Shown here in pieces: positions 45,576 to 57,108 of a DNA stretch of 64,000 nucleotides. The position numbers and the translations under genes are program-made. The DNA comes from Macrotis lagotis (lineage: Eukaryota > Chordata > Mammalia > Peramelemorphia > Peramelidae). Location of the stretch: NCBI RefSeq assembly GCF_037893015.1, contig NC_133661.1:224907157-224971156 (forward strand). The letters are read 5' to 3'. Within the stretch, counting starts at the first letter, position 1, and the number at the start of each line of letters is the position of its first letter. The notes under the pieces were generated by a model, which ran no database searches, was not told where the DNA came from, and saw only the letters and a program-made list of their open reading frames with translations.

Positions 45576-46450
45576 CAACAAATACATGCTAAATTTCCTT
45601 TAAAACTTCTCAAAATTAGTTTAAAATTCTCCCTTTTAATCTTTTTGATACTCTTCCCTTGTATAGTAAATCTTTTCTTTAGAGATAACAAGGTAAACTT
45701 AAACCTGTTCCAAGTAGTTTATCACTAAATCTGAATGGGGGGGAGCAGAAATGCTACAAATTATTCATGTTTTCCTATGCTAAAAGTTCTGCAGATTTAA
45801 AGCGTTTGCTTGTGATCTGAATTAACTGTTTTCAAGGTCAGACCTGGATCAGTTTGGTCTGATGGTTAATTATCTGGATTGAAATGAAATGAACACTCTT
45901 GAACCAGCAAATAGCTAACAAAAGGAAGTTTACTTAGCCATTAGATAGAAAATATGTATGATAAAGCTACAGAACCAGTTTAGGTTGATGTAGCCCGACT
46001 TGACTCCCTATAGGAATGTGTCTATTCAGTAAGTTGTATTAGATCAGGTGGATTTCTGATGGGTGATAGGGCATCTATCTGCCAAGCTGAAGGGCAACAA
46101 AACTTTATAGGTTGATTTTTTTTTATGTACTAGCCTACTAGAAACTAAACCAAGTCTCATGAATAGTCACTCAGTCTTTTAGAGGGGAAAAACCCCCCAA
46201 AACTAACATTTAGAGGGAAAAAACTAACTGCTTACATGGCAGGGAACCTAATAGGTATTGTTCTTACTACCCTTTTCTGGTGATGACCTAAAGATTTTTC
46301 ATAGAACCTGTGGCTTCCTAAATAACTTTAGGCAGTACCAGAAAAAGAACTTACTCAACCCAAGTCCTAAAGGAGAATAGTAGTCCCAGGGTAACTGGAT
46401 ATTGAGAGTAAAGGCCTGAAATTCCAACCTTTACTACCCTGCTTTAGAAG
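45576..46450. other. Unassigned intron 1 DNA, possible decayed LTR
   Basis: No named repeat. It lies where the 3' LTR of the antisense retroviral remnant at 46.6-49.4 kb would be expected, but no TG...CA boundary, polypurine tract or second copy can be confirmed. Confidence 0.3.
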
Positions 46451-46466
46451 GACCAAGTTTCAATCT

Positions 46467-46624
46467 TTTTTTTTAAGTTTTTTTGCAAGGCAATGGGGTT
46501 AAGTGGCTTGCCCAAAGCCACACAGCTGGATAATTACTAAGTGTCTGAGACCGGATTTTGAACTCAGGTACTCCTGACTCCAGGGCTGGAGCTCTTCTAA
46601 CCACTGTGCCACCTATCTGCCCCC
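46467..46624 (-). repeat. A-tailed SINE with diverged target duplication
   Basis: Complete antisense copy. CAAGTTTCAATCTT at 46453-46466 and CAAGGTTCAGTCTT at 46625-46638 are its imperfect duplication. Confidence 0.88.
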
Positions 46625-46676
46625 CAAGGTTCAGTCTTGATACAGTGGATAATACTGGAGATAGTTCACAGTGGAT
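46540..46676. repeat. Duplicated segment, copy 1 (SINE part plus flank)
   Basis: About 137 bases, including half of the SINE and the adjoining non-SINE sequence (TCTTGATACAGTGGATAATA, CTGGAGATAG). They recur at 47561-47696 with roughly 10-15% difference. Confidence 0.8.
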
Positions 46677-47560
46677 CTCCCGATGAAAAGCAACAGTGAT
46701 GATTAGAAGCAGTGCCAGGAATATCAGGATAATAAAGTAAATGATTATACTTCCAGCATAGTAACTAATCTTCACAGGTTAGGACCATCTGTATTAAGGT
46801 AGCATTACCTTTTGTCTAGTGTCTATCTACTAGGTGTCAAAACTAAGACCACTCCTTTCCTAGGGTAATGCTGATTTGGCAAGGGTATGATTTCTGAGCG
46901 GTGGGACACTTGAAACCCAGTCAGGAATATGGCACAAAGATAATATTTCTCAGGGTCAATCCTTACCTTGATATGAGGAAAGAAAATGAATTTCCAAAAA
47001 AGCTGATGACCATTCAGAATAGACTAGCATGAAAAGCCCCTTTGGAAAGACCTAGGTACCCACCTCATCCGTAAAATTAGATGGATCATATTGTCCTAAG
47101 TCTTCTAGAGCATAACATCATGGTCCCTGTGTGTATCCTGACCATGGACTCACTCCTGCTCCTCTGCCTTTCTCATAAAAGCACCAATCTGATTATTTTG
47201 TTCAGCAGAGAATATATGTCTCTAACTGGTATTAATGTGCCCAATAAACCTTGTAAAATTGTATTGCCTAATTGTAAAGGTACTGTAAAATTGCTCCACT
47301 GACCCTTACCCTATTAGAAAAAATCTTTGATTGCTCAGTCTTTTCCTTTCCAAATCACAGACCCCTTGATTAGATGCCTGGCCACTTTCCACCAATCAGC
47401 CATCCAGTTCTTAACTCAATCCATAGGGAGAAATTTGCAGAACCTCCATTACTGGATTAATGGCTACAAATGTCTACTTTCACATATTTCTTGTAGGATT
47501 GTCAAACCAAGCAAAATGGTATTCCTCAGAAGCCAAATCATCTTAGGTGCCCATTGAGAT

Positions 47561-47696
47561 AGTGTCTGAGGCCAGATTTTGAACTCAGGTACTCCTGACT
47601 CCAGGGCTGGTGCTCTTCTATCCATTGGACTACCTAGCTGCCCCCTGAGATTCAATCTTGATACAGTGGATAATACTGGAGATAGATCACGGTGGA
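47561..47696. repeat. Duplicated segment, copy 2
   Basis: Same order as copy 1: truncated SINE end, then TCTTGATACAGTGGATAATA and CTGGAGATAG, then unrelated sequence. Confidence 0.8.
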
Positions 47697-48087
47697 AGAA
47701 ACAAGGTATCAAGGATGGGACTGGAGGTCTCAGCCTCTGGAAGAAATGCAACTTGTTCATGAAGGGTGTTCATTCCCAAGGGGTCATATGAGCATTATCT
47801 TGAACTTTCCATTTCCATTTAATAATAGAGACTTCCTGTGCCCTACTTATCTTAAAAGAGGAACCCTGTTTTAGGTATTTCAGTGCTGGAACCAATTTGG
47901 TATCATCAATCAAAGTAGACAGCCTTGTAGGTAACTTAGTAAATGGGAGCTATCAATATATTCAGATAGGAAATGTGGATTCTGTGAAATTCAAAGAGTT
48001 CATTGAGCTTCTGAGCTTCCTTTTTTTTAGACAGTAAAAAAGTGAGCATCAGTAGTTTGTTCTGAATTGTGTCAAGAATCATCTGGA

Positions 48088-48246
48088 CATAGAGGCAGTT
48101 AGGTGGTACTGTAGATAGTGCACCTGCCCTGGAGTCAGGAGAACCTGAGTTCAAATCTGACCTCAGACACTTAATAATTATCTAGCTGTGTGGTCTTGGG
48201 CAAGTTACTTAACCCCAATGCCTTTCAAAAAGCAAAAAAAAAAAAA
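48088..48246 (+). repeat. A-tailed SINE with 11-bp target duplication
   Basis: AATCATCTGGA at 48077-48087 and ATTCATCTGGA at 48247-48257 flank a complete copy. Confidence 0.9.
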
Positions 48247-49400
48247 ATTCATCTGGAATCTTCCCACCCATAACATTCCTCATAACTTGATTGAGCACAC
48301 TAGAACTTAAATATCCTTACAGTTTATCTACCATCTATTGTCTTTTATATGGGCCACCATCAGCTCTAAAGTTTCTGCCACCATGTCCTTATATGGCCTG
48401 GTCAACATTATTTCATAAATGTAGTAGTGGGCATCAGAGTCCTTGGTAAGTGGGATCTCTTTCTGTCAGTCATATCATAGCAGTAAAAGGAAAAGTTTCA
48501 GGTAATCCTAAAGATACTGAAGGTATCCTTCCTAGGTATAGGAGGACTGCTCCTGACTAAGGAAAAAAGGCTTTAGTTAGCAAGTTTTGACAACCTGCTG
48601 TAGGGTCTTGGTTACATGATCCTACCATATTAATGAGGTCAGTAATTGATGTTAAAAATGTTTTTTCCAACTCTCTCCTTGTAGTCCACTCTACAGGTGC
48701 CATTTGCCTTCTTCAAACACTCAGGGCTATCATAACAGAGAGGTGGTATATCAAGGTACTCTGGCCTCCTTCATCTCCATCACAAGGGAAGAAATGGTTT
48801 CCACACTCCCACAAGGACCCAGAATTATTTGGTATTAACACAGAATGGCTCAAGTAAATCTAAGTGTGCCTCTTCTTGGCCTTAACCCTTTAATAAATGG
48901 CATAGAGGCTGTTATAAGCACCCATATAGATATTGATTCCCCAAAATGTATTCTACTGGTTTCCCTCAGTGGTTTGAACTCCAATCTTTCCAATGGGATC
49001 TAAGGTGCCCCTATGTAAAAAAGGTTTCCTAATAGTAACCTGGCTGCCAGTGTCCAGCAACTCCATGTAGAGGCAGAATGGGGCTTTGAAGAAACTTTAG
49101 GCTTAGATGGATCTGAGAGACTTTTTCTATACCAGTACTGGACTCTTTTACAAGCATACCTGTAGAGTGATTATCAACCCTATATTTCTGGAAACATACC
49201 CAAAGTGTGTTATGGAAGATGTTGCCACCTTCAATTATACTCAGAATTCCTGTTTGCATCAGCAGTTATATTTGCCCAGGTAGCCACTGTGGTTATGCCT
49301 GTCTCACTAAAAACTTGTCATATTAGGGTTGAGCACCACCCATAAGGCAGGATCTAATTACTTTTCCCTCCCCTAAGCAGGCTGGTCATAGAGCATGAAT

Positions 49401-49741
49401 GGTCTAGGGTGTCTGTGTGTGGTTAGGGAATGGGGCATCCCAAACCCATCTCTTTTAGGAATTTTATCCTTTCCCTGCTTGCCCTGACCTTTCTGCCCCC
49501 CATTTATCTTTTCACTTCAACTCTTAACAAATGCTATCAGTTTATATTAACTTTACTTATGTTAATGACCTAGCTTTTCTAAGGCTGTTTGAAATAACAA
49601 GGGATTATCACCTTTGGCACCATCTTTATTCTCCATGTATACTTCTGTATACTTCCTCTAATATCCACTGGGCTAATCTCTTCAGGACAGTGGAGCTTTC
49701 ATCTCTGCCTCATTAACTGAATCTACCCTTGGTGGCTATAG
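49401..49741. other. Unassigned intron 1 DNA
   Basis: Nothing recognised; may extend the retroviral remnant. Confidence 0.35.
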
Positions 49742-49751
49742 AATGCCTACC

Positions 49752-49906
49752 TCCTGGGGTGGCTAGGTGCCACAGTGAGTAGAGCACCAACCCCGGAGTA
49801 GGGAGGACCTGAGTTCAAATTCAGCCTTAGATACTTAATAATTACCTAGCTGTGTGGCCTTGGGCAAGCCACTTAACCCCATTGTCTTGAAAAAAAACTA
49901 AAAAAT
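49752..49906 (+). repeat. A-tailed SINE with 10-bp target duplication
   Basis: AATGCCTACC flanks it at 49742-49751 and 49907-49916. Confidence 0.92.
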
Positions 49907-49924
49907 AATGCCTACCCCCCTACA

Positions 49925-50140
49925 TGGATTCAAATTCTGATTTCTCTATTTACTACCTGTGAGACTTTAAGTGAGTCACTTAAAATTTCTTGGCTTCAGG
50001 TTCCTCCTTTGTAACATGAGAGGGATTGATTATACCCCTGTGATATCCATTCTAGTTCTAAATTTATTAGATAAGTAATGTTATAATGAGCATTCCTTTT
50101 TGATATGAGTTGGATTAGATGACTTCTAAGATCCCTTCCA
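49925..50140 (+). repeat. Ther-1/MIR-like SINE
   Basis: TTCAAATTCTGATTTCTC, GTGAGTCACTTAAAATTTC and GATCCCTTCCAACTC. Confidence 0.6.
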
Positions 50141-50515
50141 ACTCAAATTGCATAATTCCTAAAATTTCATTTTTCTATTTGTATTGGTTTTGACAGGATC
50201 TGTACAACAGGGTCAAATTCAAATAGAAATATATCCCAGTGAGCACTAGAATAAGGAAAGTTAATGTAAACTTTATGTTCATTCAGCAGTTAGAAGGACT
50301 AGAAAGGAGCAGAAACCACAAATTAGTATTATCTATGTTGTATTATATTTTTATATATTTTGTTAAATATTTTTCAATATGGTTTAATCTGGTATGGGAT
50401 ACACTTGGGAGTTTTGCTGAACTCATAGCACTGTGAGTCTGACATCTCAGGTCTAGTAGGGCTAGGTCACAAAGCCACATGTTACAAGTAGGGGCTGCTT
50501 TCTGATCCACTGTGT
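50141..50515. other. Unassigned intron 1 DNA
   Basis: AT-rich; nothing recognised. Confidence 0.45.
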
Positions 50516-50519
50516 AGGT

Positions 50520-50695
50520 TTATAGATTTTGAACTGGAAGAAACCATCTAGTTCAAGTAAGATAATGCCTAGGAAAATGGAGTAGCTTGCTCAGACACAT
50601 AGGTAAATAGGTGACAGAGCACAAATTCAAACCTAGGTCCTCTGATTCCAAATCTAGCTCTTTTGTCCCACCATATCACACTGTCTCTTAGTAGG
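50520..50695 (-). repeat. Ther-1/MIR-like SINE just upstream of exon 2
   Basis: TTTGAACTGGAAGAAACCATC, GACAGAGCACAAATTCAAACC and CACCATATCACACTGTC. Confidence 0.6.
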
Positions 50696-50922
50696 AAGTT
50701 GGAGTCTTCAGTTCTGAAAAATGAATTGAGACAATGTTTTGTTAGTTTTTTCAAGCTGAGGACTTTCAAAATTGTTTTTCTATAAAATGAAGGATATTCT
50801 CTATTGACAGTTATGACTAAGGAATAATGAAATGCATTTAACTTCCCAGTGAGAGATGATGAAAACATATAATTAGTTCTTTTTGGAATTGTTCCATTTA
50901 CCTCTCTGTCTTCATCTTTCAG

Positions 50923-51018
50923 AGTGAAACATCCTTTAACTTAATATCTGAGAAATGTGACATCTTATCGATTCTTTGTGACCATCCAGAAAATAGGATT
51001 TACCAGAGGAAAATTCAG
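50923..51018 (+). CDS. OTUB2: OTUB2 exon 2 (residues 2-33)
   Basis: A 96-base exon with phase 0 at both ends. It is preceded by the polypyrimidine acceptor CTCTGTCTTCATCTTTCAG and followed by donor GTAAGG. It encodes 32 residues, starting SETSFNLISEKCDILSIL and ending RIYQRKIQ. This is the N-terminal arm of otubain-2, ahead of the catalytic core. OTUB2 is a cytosolic/nuclear deubiquitinase that cleaves polyubiquitin chains. The exon was too short to stand out as an open frame; it was recognised by similarity to the remembered human protein and by exact splice signals. An A-tailed SINE begins only about 32 bases after the donor. Confidence 0.93.
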
Positions 51019-51050
51019 GTAAGGTCAAGGGTGTTTAAAACAAACAAGAA

Positions 51051-51200
51051 TGGGGGTAGCTAGGTGGCACAGTGGATAGAGCACTGGCCCTGGAGTCAGG
51101 GGTACCTGAGTTCAAATCCAGCCTCAGACATTTCATAATTACCTAGCTGTGTGGCCTTGGGCAAGCCACTTAACACCATTACCCTGCAAAAAAAAAATCT
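51051..51200 (+). repeat. A-tailed SINE beside OTUB2 exon 2 donor
   Basis: Complete copy starting about 32 bases after the GTAAGG donor. Imperfect duplications AAAACAAACAAGA and AAAATAAACAAAGA flank it. Confidence 0.9.
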
Positions 51201-51446
51201 AAAATAAACAAAGACAGTAATGTTTATGTGCATTTCTTTTTTGGTCAGGACTTGTGATTTCATCATATGAGGAACTCCTAGTGTGGAAAACTCCCTCTGT
51301 AAATGCAGATTGACCACTTACATTCTTAGTGGGTTGCTAGGGTTGTTGAGAAGTTAATTGATTTGCCTATAGAATCAAACTTATCATATATCAGAGAGAG
51401 AATTTCAACTAGGTCTTCTCGATTCCAAAGCCATCATTCAAATCAC

Positions 51447-51661
51447 TATCCTCTGTGTCTCTCTGTCTTTCTCTGCCCCTTTCTATGTCTCTGTGTGTCT
51501 ATGTCTCTATCTCTGTCTGTCTCTGTCTCTATCTGTCTCCTCTCCTCCTTCTCTCTTTATCTTCCTCTCCCTCTCTCTTCCTCTTACACACTTTTATCTC
51601 TTCCCGTCTCTCCTCTTCTGTTTCTTTCATACACACACTCATTCTTTCTCTCTAAAACACA

Positions 51662-51714
<53 letters not shown>

Positions 51715-51790
51715 TCTCCCTAATACACACACACACACACACCCACTTAATCTCTCACACACATACACATACACATACTCTCTTATTCTT
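51447..51790. repeat. Low-complexity (TCTCTG)n/(TC)n/(CA)n tract
   Basis: Pyrimidine-rich hexamer-like repeats pass into pure TC units near 51665-51697 and then CA units. The 163-codon open frame over it (Ser/Leu/His/Thr only) is an artefact. Confidence 0.95.
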
Positions 51791-52527
51791 TATCTCTGTA
51801 TATTTGTATTATGTATACATGTTTACATGCAACCATACATTTAGGTTCATTTGAATATTTACAAGTATGTTTATACAAATGATACAAATATTATATACAT
51901 ATACATATATAAGATATATATGTGTATTTTTTAACTAGATCTGTAATTTCATTCATGTAGCAAGTCAGTCTCTTGAGGTAGGAAACTAAGTAACTTGCCC
52001 ATCAAATGCAGGACCTACTCTCACTCACACTTTTGTCAAGTGCTTGTGGTTTAGGGTAGGATGAGGGGGAAAGTTCCCAGGATAAGTTACAGACAATAAC
52101 CAAAGGTAAGAATAAGTTCCTAATACAAAACTGGACAGATTTTCTTTTTGTGCCTGCCCAGTGAAAAATTGTCAGTAACATTTCTGCCAAATGCATAATG
52201 GTGGATTTTAAACATCGTATTTCTTTAGCTTAGTTCTAGACAGGCATTCTAGACAGTTCTAGACAAGTTCCCGTGAGACACATCCAGTTGGGGAGGCAGA
52301 TCTGGAACTCAGAAGAGAGGTCAAAAAAGAGTCAAAATTTTTTGGTGTTATTCAAGTCATATAAGGGATGAAATGCCCAAAGGAGAAAGTAGAGAAAGAG
52401 AAAAAAAGAAATGAGTAATAGAATCTTGAGGAACACCAACCCTAAAGGAAGCAGAGGAAGGGTAGTCAGACAAGGAGAACCAGTGTTCAGAGGTTACCTG
52501 AAACTTTAAAAACTGTTGGTACTAAAC
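51791..52527. other. Unassigned intron 2 DNA
   Basis: TA-rich near 51885-51930; otherwise nothing recognised. Confidence 0.45.
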
Positions 52528-52540
52528 AAAGATAGATTCT

Positions 52541-52694
52541 TTTTTTTTTAGGATTTTTGCAAGGCAATGGGGTTAAGTGGCTTGCCCAAGGCCACACAGT
52601 CAGGTAATTATTAAGTGTCTGAGGTCAGATTTGAACTCAGGTACTCCTGACTCCAGGGCCAATACTCTATCCACTGGGCCACCTAGCCACTCCC
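52541..52694 (-). repeat. A-tailed SINE with 13-bp target duplication
   Basis: AAAGATAGATTCT flanks it at 52528-52540 and 52695-52707. Confidence 0.93.
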
Positions 52695-52709
52695 AAAGAT
52701 AGATTCTAA

Positions 52710-52880
52710 GAAAACTATCTCTTTCGATCCTCACCAGGAGGACATCCAATTTAAAGGTAAAGAAACAGGTTCAGGCAAGCTAATAACATCTCATTCAAGT
52801 TTACATAGTTAATGGGTGGCAGAGGCCAGGACTCAAGCCCAGGCCTTCAGATTTCAAATTGCCACAGAACCACTGTAATC
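52710..52880 (-). repeat. MIR-like fragment
   Basis: GATCCTCACCAGGAGGACAT, TTACATAGTTAATGGGTGG and CTCAAGCCCAGGCCTTCAG. Confidence 0.55.
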
Positions 52881-53486
52881 TCTTAAGTGAAAACAGCAAA
52901 TCATTACCTCATTTAAGACTAGTCTCTACTGCCAGGCCAGTGACTCTGGTCTATTGTAGAAAGAATAAGGTTTTCTTTTAGATATTTACTTAGTCTCTAC
53001 CTCTGTTTGATAGCCACAGTTCTTAAAGTTTCAAGTGACCCCTGAACCTCCATCCTATCCTGGTTCTCCTTCTTCCTCTCTAACTACTCTTCCTCTGCCT
53101 TCTTCAGTGATTACTAGTCCCTTCTCTCAAGTTCAGTGTTTCCCAAGATTCTACCTTACTCTTTTCCTCTTCTCTCTCTCCTTTCTCTCCCTTGGCATTC
53201 TCAATCTATTACTATGGCTTTGACTGTCACCTTCTTTTCAGAAAACTCTAAATAACTGATTTTATTTTTAATATCTTTCCTGAACTTTAGACCTTTCTTC
53301 TCAACTGAATGTCTCTCACAAGGACTTCAAACTCAGTCTTTCTAGAACTATCTAGAATTTTTTTTATCTTTCCCTTTTAACCTCCTTCATCTGACTTCCT
53401 TATTTCCCTATTGATATTACTATATTAACCTTGCCCCTGCCACATTTGAATGAAGCTTTGGTACGCTCTCTTTTGACTTCCCTAGC
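52881..53486. other. Pyrimidine-rich DNA, possibly an old repeat
   Basis: CT-rich text (for example CCTTCTTCCTCTCTAACTAC) reminiscent of an ancient interspersed element, but not assignable. Confidence 0.35.
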
Positions 53487-53693
53487 TAGCATTTATAGAG
53501 CTCCTTACAAATATTATATCATTTGATCTTCACAAGAATCCTGGAACATAAATGCTATTGTTACCCCCATTTTACAGATGAGGAAACTGAGGCAAACAGA
53601 GGAATTTGCCCAGGTCTCAAAGCCAGTTTCTGAGACTGAATTTTGAACTCTGATGTTTTCAGTGCTGCATCCATGGGCCCTATATAGCTGCCA
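53487..53693 (-). repeat. Ther-1/MIR-like SINE
   Basis: AGCATTTATAGAGCTCCTTAC, CCCCATTTTACAGATGAGG and AAACTGAGGCAAACAGAGG. Confidence 0.75.
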
Positions 53694-54493
53694 TACTTCA
53701 ATTACCTGAGGGAACTGAGGGGAATAGGACATCAGGATTCAATTTTGAGAATTCAGTGAACCACTCTGACTCCATCTTGTGACTCAGTTCTGGAGGTAGC
53801 TCACTTCCATTTCTATTCAATTATTGTTCTAGTCCAGTTTTTGTCCTTACTGAATTGTAAAAATTGAGAGAAAATTTTATTGAATTGCTTGAACCTAGCC
53901 CTGTGTGACTGGACCATCTCTACCTGCTGTTTAAGACCCTAAACTAAGGACTTAGGTTTTGTTGGTCAGAAACCCAGTCACAGACAAAACTGATGCAAGG
54001 AATTTTCTCACAGTTGTACATCACAAATAACCCATATATGTTATTTGAAAATTTCCTTTATACTGATCAATCAATTATTGTCTTCATGTTCCTTTAGCTG
54101 TTTACAAACATTTGGTGTAAGGGTTCATTTTTTCCTCTCTCAACTTGAAACGTACTAATCTTTTATCCAATTAGAAATGAGATTTCCTAATATTGTATTT
54201 TTCTTTTAATTAATTGGTCTTATTTGACTAATTGCTTTTAATGTACAAAAGTCTGTCTCCCCCTGTATTTGAAGTCCAGGCCTAAACTGAGAAAGTCTGG
54301 TCCTGGTTTGTTAAGCAATTGCTATGCTTTGATTAATAAATTGATATGCTCAGGAGATGGAACCTTTTTTCCCTAGTCATTTCATCTTTCACCCACCACA
54401 TTTCCAACTCCTACAAATCCATCCAAAATGTTTTTTTACTTAATTTTGATTGCCTTTTCTATATTGCAACTGCCAATAACTTAGTATGTTATT
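53694..54493. other. Unassigned intron 2 DNA, LTR-like in part
   Basis: CTGACTCCATCTTGTGACTCAG near 53767 is a phrase common in mammalian LTRs, but no LTR boundaries could be fixed. Confidence 0.35.
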
Positions 54494-54706
54494 GTTTTTG
54501 TTGTTCAGTTTCAGTCATGACCCCATTTGGGATTTTCTTGGTCATTTCTTCCAGCTCATTTTAGTAGATGAAGAAACTGAGATAGACAAGTCAAGTGACT
54601 TGCCCAGGGTCACACAGCTAGTAATTGTCTGAGGTAGATTTGAACCAGTAAGTTGAGTCTTCCTGACTCTAGAACCAGTGCTGTATCTGCACCACTTAGC
54701 TGCATT
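54494..54706 (-). repeat. Mar-1-like SINE
   Basis: RTE-type tail first (GTTGTTCAGTTTCAGTCATG, CCCATTTGGGATTTTCTTGG), then GACTTGCCCAGGGTCACAC. Confidence 0.82.
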
Positions 54707-54759
54707 TGATTTTTGTTAAATTGTTAGATAATCCAATGAATCTTCCTAATGGCACAGTC

Positions 54760-55720
54760 TTTATTATCTTTCTCCTCCAACCAGAATAAAAGTCTAACAT
54801 TCTCCTAGCATTCAAGGTCATCTACTACAAAACTCTAGGAGACTTTCTTTCCTTTTTTTTTTATGTCTTACTGATATTAGATGTTGATATTCCTTTATAA
54901 AAATCACTATCACTTCCAGCTGACAGCCCACAAAGAAAACCCTCCCTCAAAAAAAATCAACACATTGAACTCATGTATGTTTTATTTCATATCTCCAGTT
55001 TACTACATCTTGGCTGAAGAGTTTAAAGTTATATTAGTATACTTTAGCCTGCCTATATTCCTCTTCTGCATGAACATTCTAGCCAAACTGGGAATGCTTC
55101 CTATCCCTTGATTTCATCCCACTCTCTTCCTACCTAATGTTTTTTCATTCTGTCCCCTATCCTGGAAATACCTACTCTACCCTCATCTCAACTTGCTAGT
55201 AGAACATTTACATTCAGGGACCAGCTCAAATGTCACCTCTTTCATAGGATGTAAAATGGATAATTATGATTACATGAAACTAAAAAGCTTTTGCACAAAG
55301 AAAACTAATGCAGCCACAATTAGAAGGAAAAACAGAAAAAATCTTCATGCAAATTTCTTTGAAGGCCTCATTTCTCAATTACTGAAAGAACTGAGTCAAG
55401 CTTATAAAACTTAAAGCTATTCCCCTATTGATAAATTGTAAAAGGATTTGAACAGGCAATTTTCAGAAGAAGAAATCAAAGCTATCCACATCAAATGCTA
55501 CTTCTTTCTCAAAGCCTTCTTTAATTGTCTTCCTTTTTCCCCCTTAAAGCAGAAAGCAATCTAACTATTCATATCTCCTACATGAGCTCATCATATGCTG
55601 CCATGTCTTATTTCTGATCAGATTGTCTCATTTGTCAGTACTTGTAAACATAAAATCTTGAACACTGAAGCATTCAATAATTACTATTTGTTGAACAAAT
55701 GAAAGAATAAATAAATTCTT
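54760..55720 (+). repeat. L2 LINE 3' end split by an L1 fragment
   Basis: L2 text up to 55245 (CTCAAATGTCACCTCTTTCAT) resumes at 55489 (TCAAATGCTACTTCTTTCTC) and ends with a GAACAAATGAAAGAATAAAT tail. The repeated TCAAATG...CTTTC is the diverged target duplication of the intervening L1. Confidence 0.7.
55248..55488 (+). repeat. L1 ORF2 fragment inside L2
   Basis: Translates to AAACTAAAAAGCTTTTGCAC-type L1 sequence and ends with CAATTTTCAGAAGAAGAAAT. Near-18-bp imperfect duplications flank it; no A-tail is visible. Confidence 0.7.
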
Positions 55721-55844
55721 GGAAGGATAAGCATATGTAAAGAGGCAAGAGATCATGGTGTAACCAAGAAATAAATGTGGTACCTTCTTGACTGAGACAG
55801 AATTTTCAGATGAGGGAACTGATAGGAAGACAATAATTTAATAT

Positions 55845-56104
55845 AATTTTGGTCTAGTGGAAAGAGTCCAAAAATTGGTTTCTGAAGAGACCTAGGCAAT
55901 CATTACTTAACCTCTCAATCATTACTTAACCTTTCTAAGACTGTTGCTTCATCTATAAATTGGGGACAATAATAGCCTCATAGGATTCTTCCAAGCATCA
56001 AACAAGATAATGTATATAAAACAATCTACCAATATCCAAATGCTATGTAAAATAAGTTATTATTATTGTTGTTATTATTATCATCATTATTATCATTATT
56101 ATTA
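55845..56104 (+). repeat. Ther-1/MIR-like SINE ending in (ATT)n beside exon 3
   Basis: CTTCATCTATAAATTGGGGAC and the terminal AAATAAGTTATTATTATTG expand into an ATT/ATC-rich microsatellite (56058-56104), about 30 bases upstream of the exon 3 acceptor. Confidence 0.7.
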
Positions 56105-56135
56105 CTTTCTTATCTCAAACTTTGTCTTTCCCCAG

Positions 56136-56254
56136 GAACTCAGCAAAAGATTTTCTGCTCTACGGAAAACAAAAGGGGATGGGAATTGCTTTTACCGAGC
56201 CTTGGGTTACTCCTACTTAGAATCACTTATTGGAAACAGCAGAGAAATTCTCAG
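56136..56254 (+). CDS. OTUB2: OTUB2 exon 3 (residues 34-73, catalytic Cys)
   Basis: A 119-base exon with acceptor TTTGTCTTTCCCCAG and donor GTAAAT, starting in phase 0 and leaving two bases (AG) of a split codon. It encodes ELSKRFSALRKTKGDGNCFY and then RALGYSYLESLIGNSREIL. The GDGNCFYRA block is the OTU-family catalytic motif: counted from the exon 1 ATG, Asp is residue 48 and the nucleophile Cys is residue 51, matching human OTUB2. The divergent positions relative to the remembered human sequence are conservative, and the frame is intact. A microsatellite of ATT units (56058-56104) ends about 30 bases upstream of the acceptor. Nothing suggests a pseudogene: the introns are present and the splice sites are canonical. 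Confidence 0.96.
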
Positions 56255-56880
56255 GTAAATTATGATGTGGATTCTTCCCTGTTTGCATTTAACCTCTGTA
56301 TAGAGCACAGCTGTTGAATCTTTTTTTCTGCCAAAGTCATCAACCTAAAAATAAGCCTTCAATATTTTATCAAATATTTAATTAATTCACCCCTAAAAAA
56401 CTCGAGTCTCACTAGCAGTTACCTTGGCAGCACCAGACAAAAATGATGTCATGGACCTTACATGGCCTGGATGTTTCCTGTCCCTAGTGTAGAGAGTAAG
56501 CTCTTTTGAGTGGAGGGCAGGATTACTTTTTGTTTTGTCTGTGTCTCCTCCTAATACAATCCTTTCTAACATTAGGTACTTTGTGTGCAAAGTTGTTGCA
56601 TTAATATTACATTGGATTAGATTGGATTGGGTTGGAATGGTAAATACAAAACTTGATTGACTCTAAACTCAGCTGTTTCAGTGGCTTCAGTGGTTTTCCC
56701 TTTGGTTCAGCCCATTATTTAGAAAGTAGTGGTCAATGTTTGGGGTTTGTTGGAAATAGCTAAATATTTGTGACGGCTGATTGTTAAATTTCCATTGTGA
56801 ACACTTAGGCCTCAGAAACCATCAAAAGCTACAGATCAAGGCTTGATTTATTATTTTGTTGATATGTTGTTACGTCTAGA
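56255..56880. other. Unassigned intron 3 DNA
   Basis: Part of 56460-56600 resembles an L2 end in faint form; nothing firm. Confidence 0.4.
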
Positions 56881-56884
56881 CTTT

Positions 56885-57108
56885 AAAGGCCACTTGGTGG
56901 CAGTTGTAGATGGAGTGCTAGACCTGAAGTCAGGGTGATTGCCGGAGTTCAAATCTGGCCTCACTCCTTGTTTGCCTCAGTTTCCTCATATGTAAAATGA
57001 GCTGGAGAAAGAAATGGTAAATCATTATAATATCATTGCCAAGAAAACCCCCAAATGGGGTCACAAAAAGTCAGAAACAAACTGAAATGACTAAACAACA
57101 ATAACAAC
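56885..57108 (+). repeat. Mar-1-like SINE
   Basis: GTTTGCCTCAGTTTCCTCAT, CCCCCAAATGGGGTCACAAA and an AACTGAAATGACTAAACAACA end. Confidence 0.85.

Larger units (their letters stand above)
46640..49400 (-). mobile_element. Decayed retroviral remnant, antisense
   Basis: Two weak signals. Near 49030-49070 the minus strand reads LLDTGSQVTIRK, like a retroviral aspartic-protease active site (LDTGS). Near 46700-46775 a hydrophobic segment (IIIYFIILIFLALLLIITVA) followed by a polar tail resembles an env membrane anchor. Order and strand agree with a provirus, but frames are broken and no reverse-transcriptase motif was found. SINE 48088-48246 is inserted. Confidence 0.35.

Noticed and set aside
51363..51854. 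163-codon plus-strand open frame
   Set aside because: It is a translation of TC/CA simple repeats, giving only a few amino acid types.
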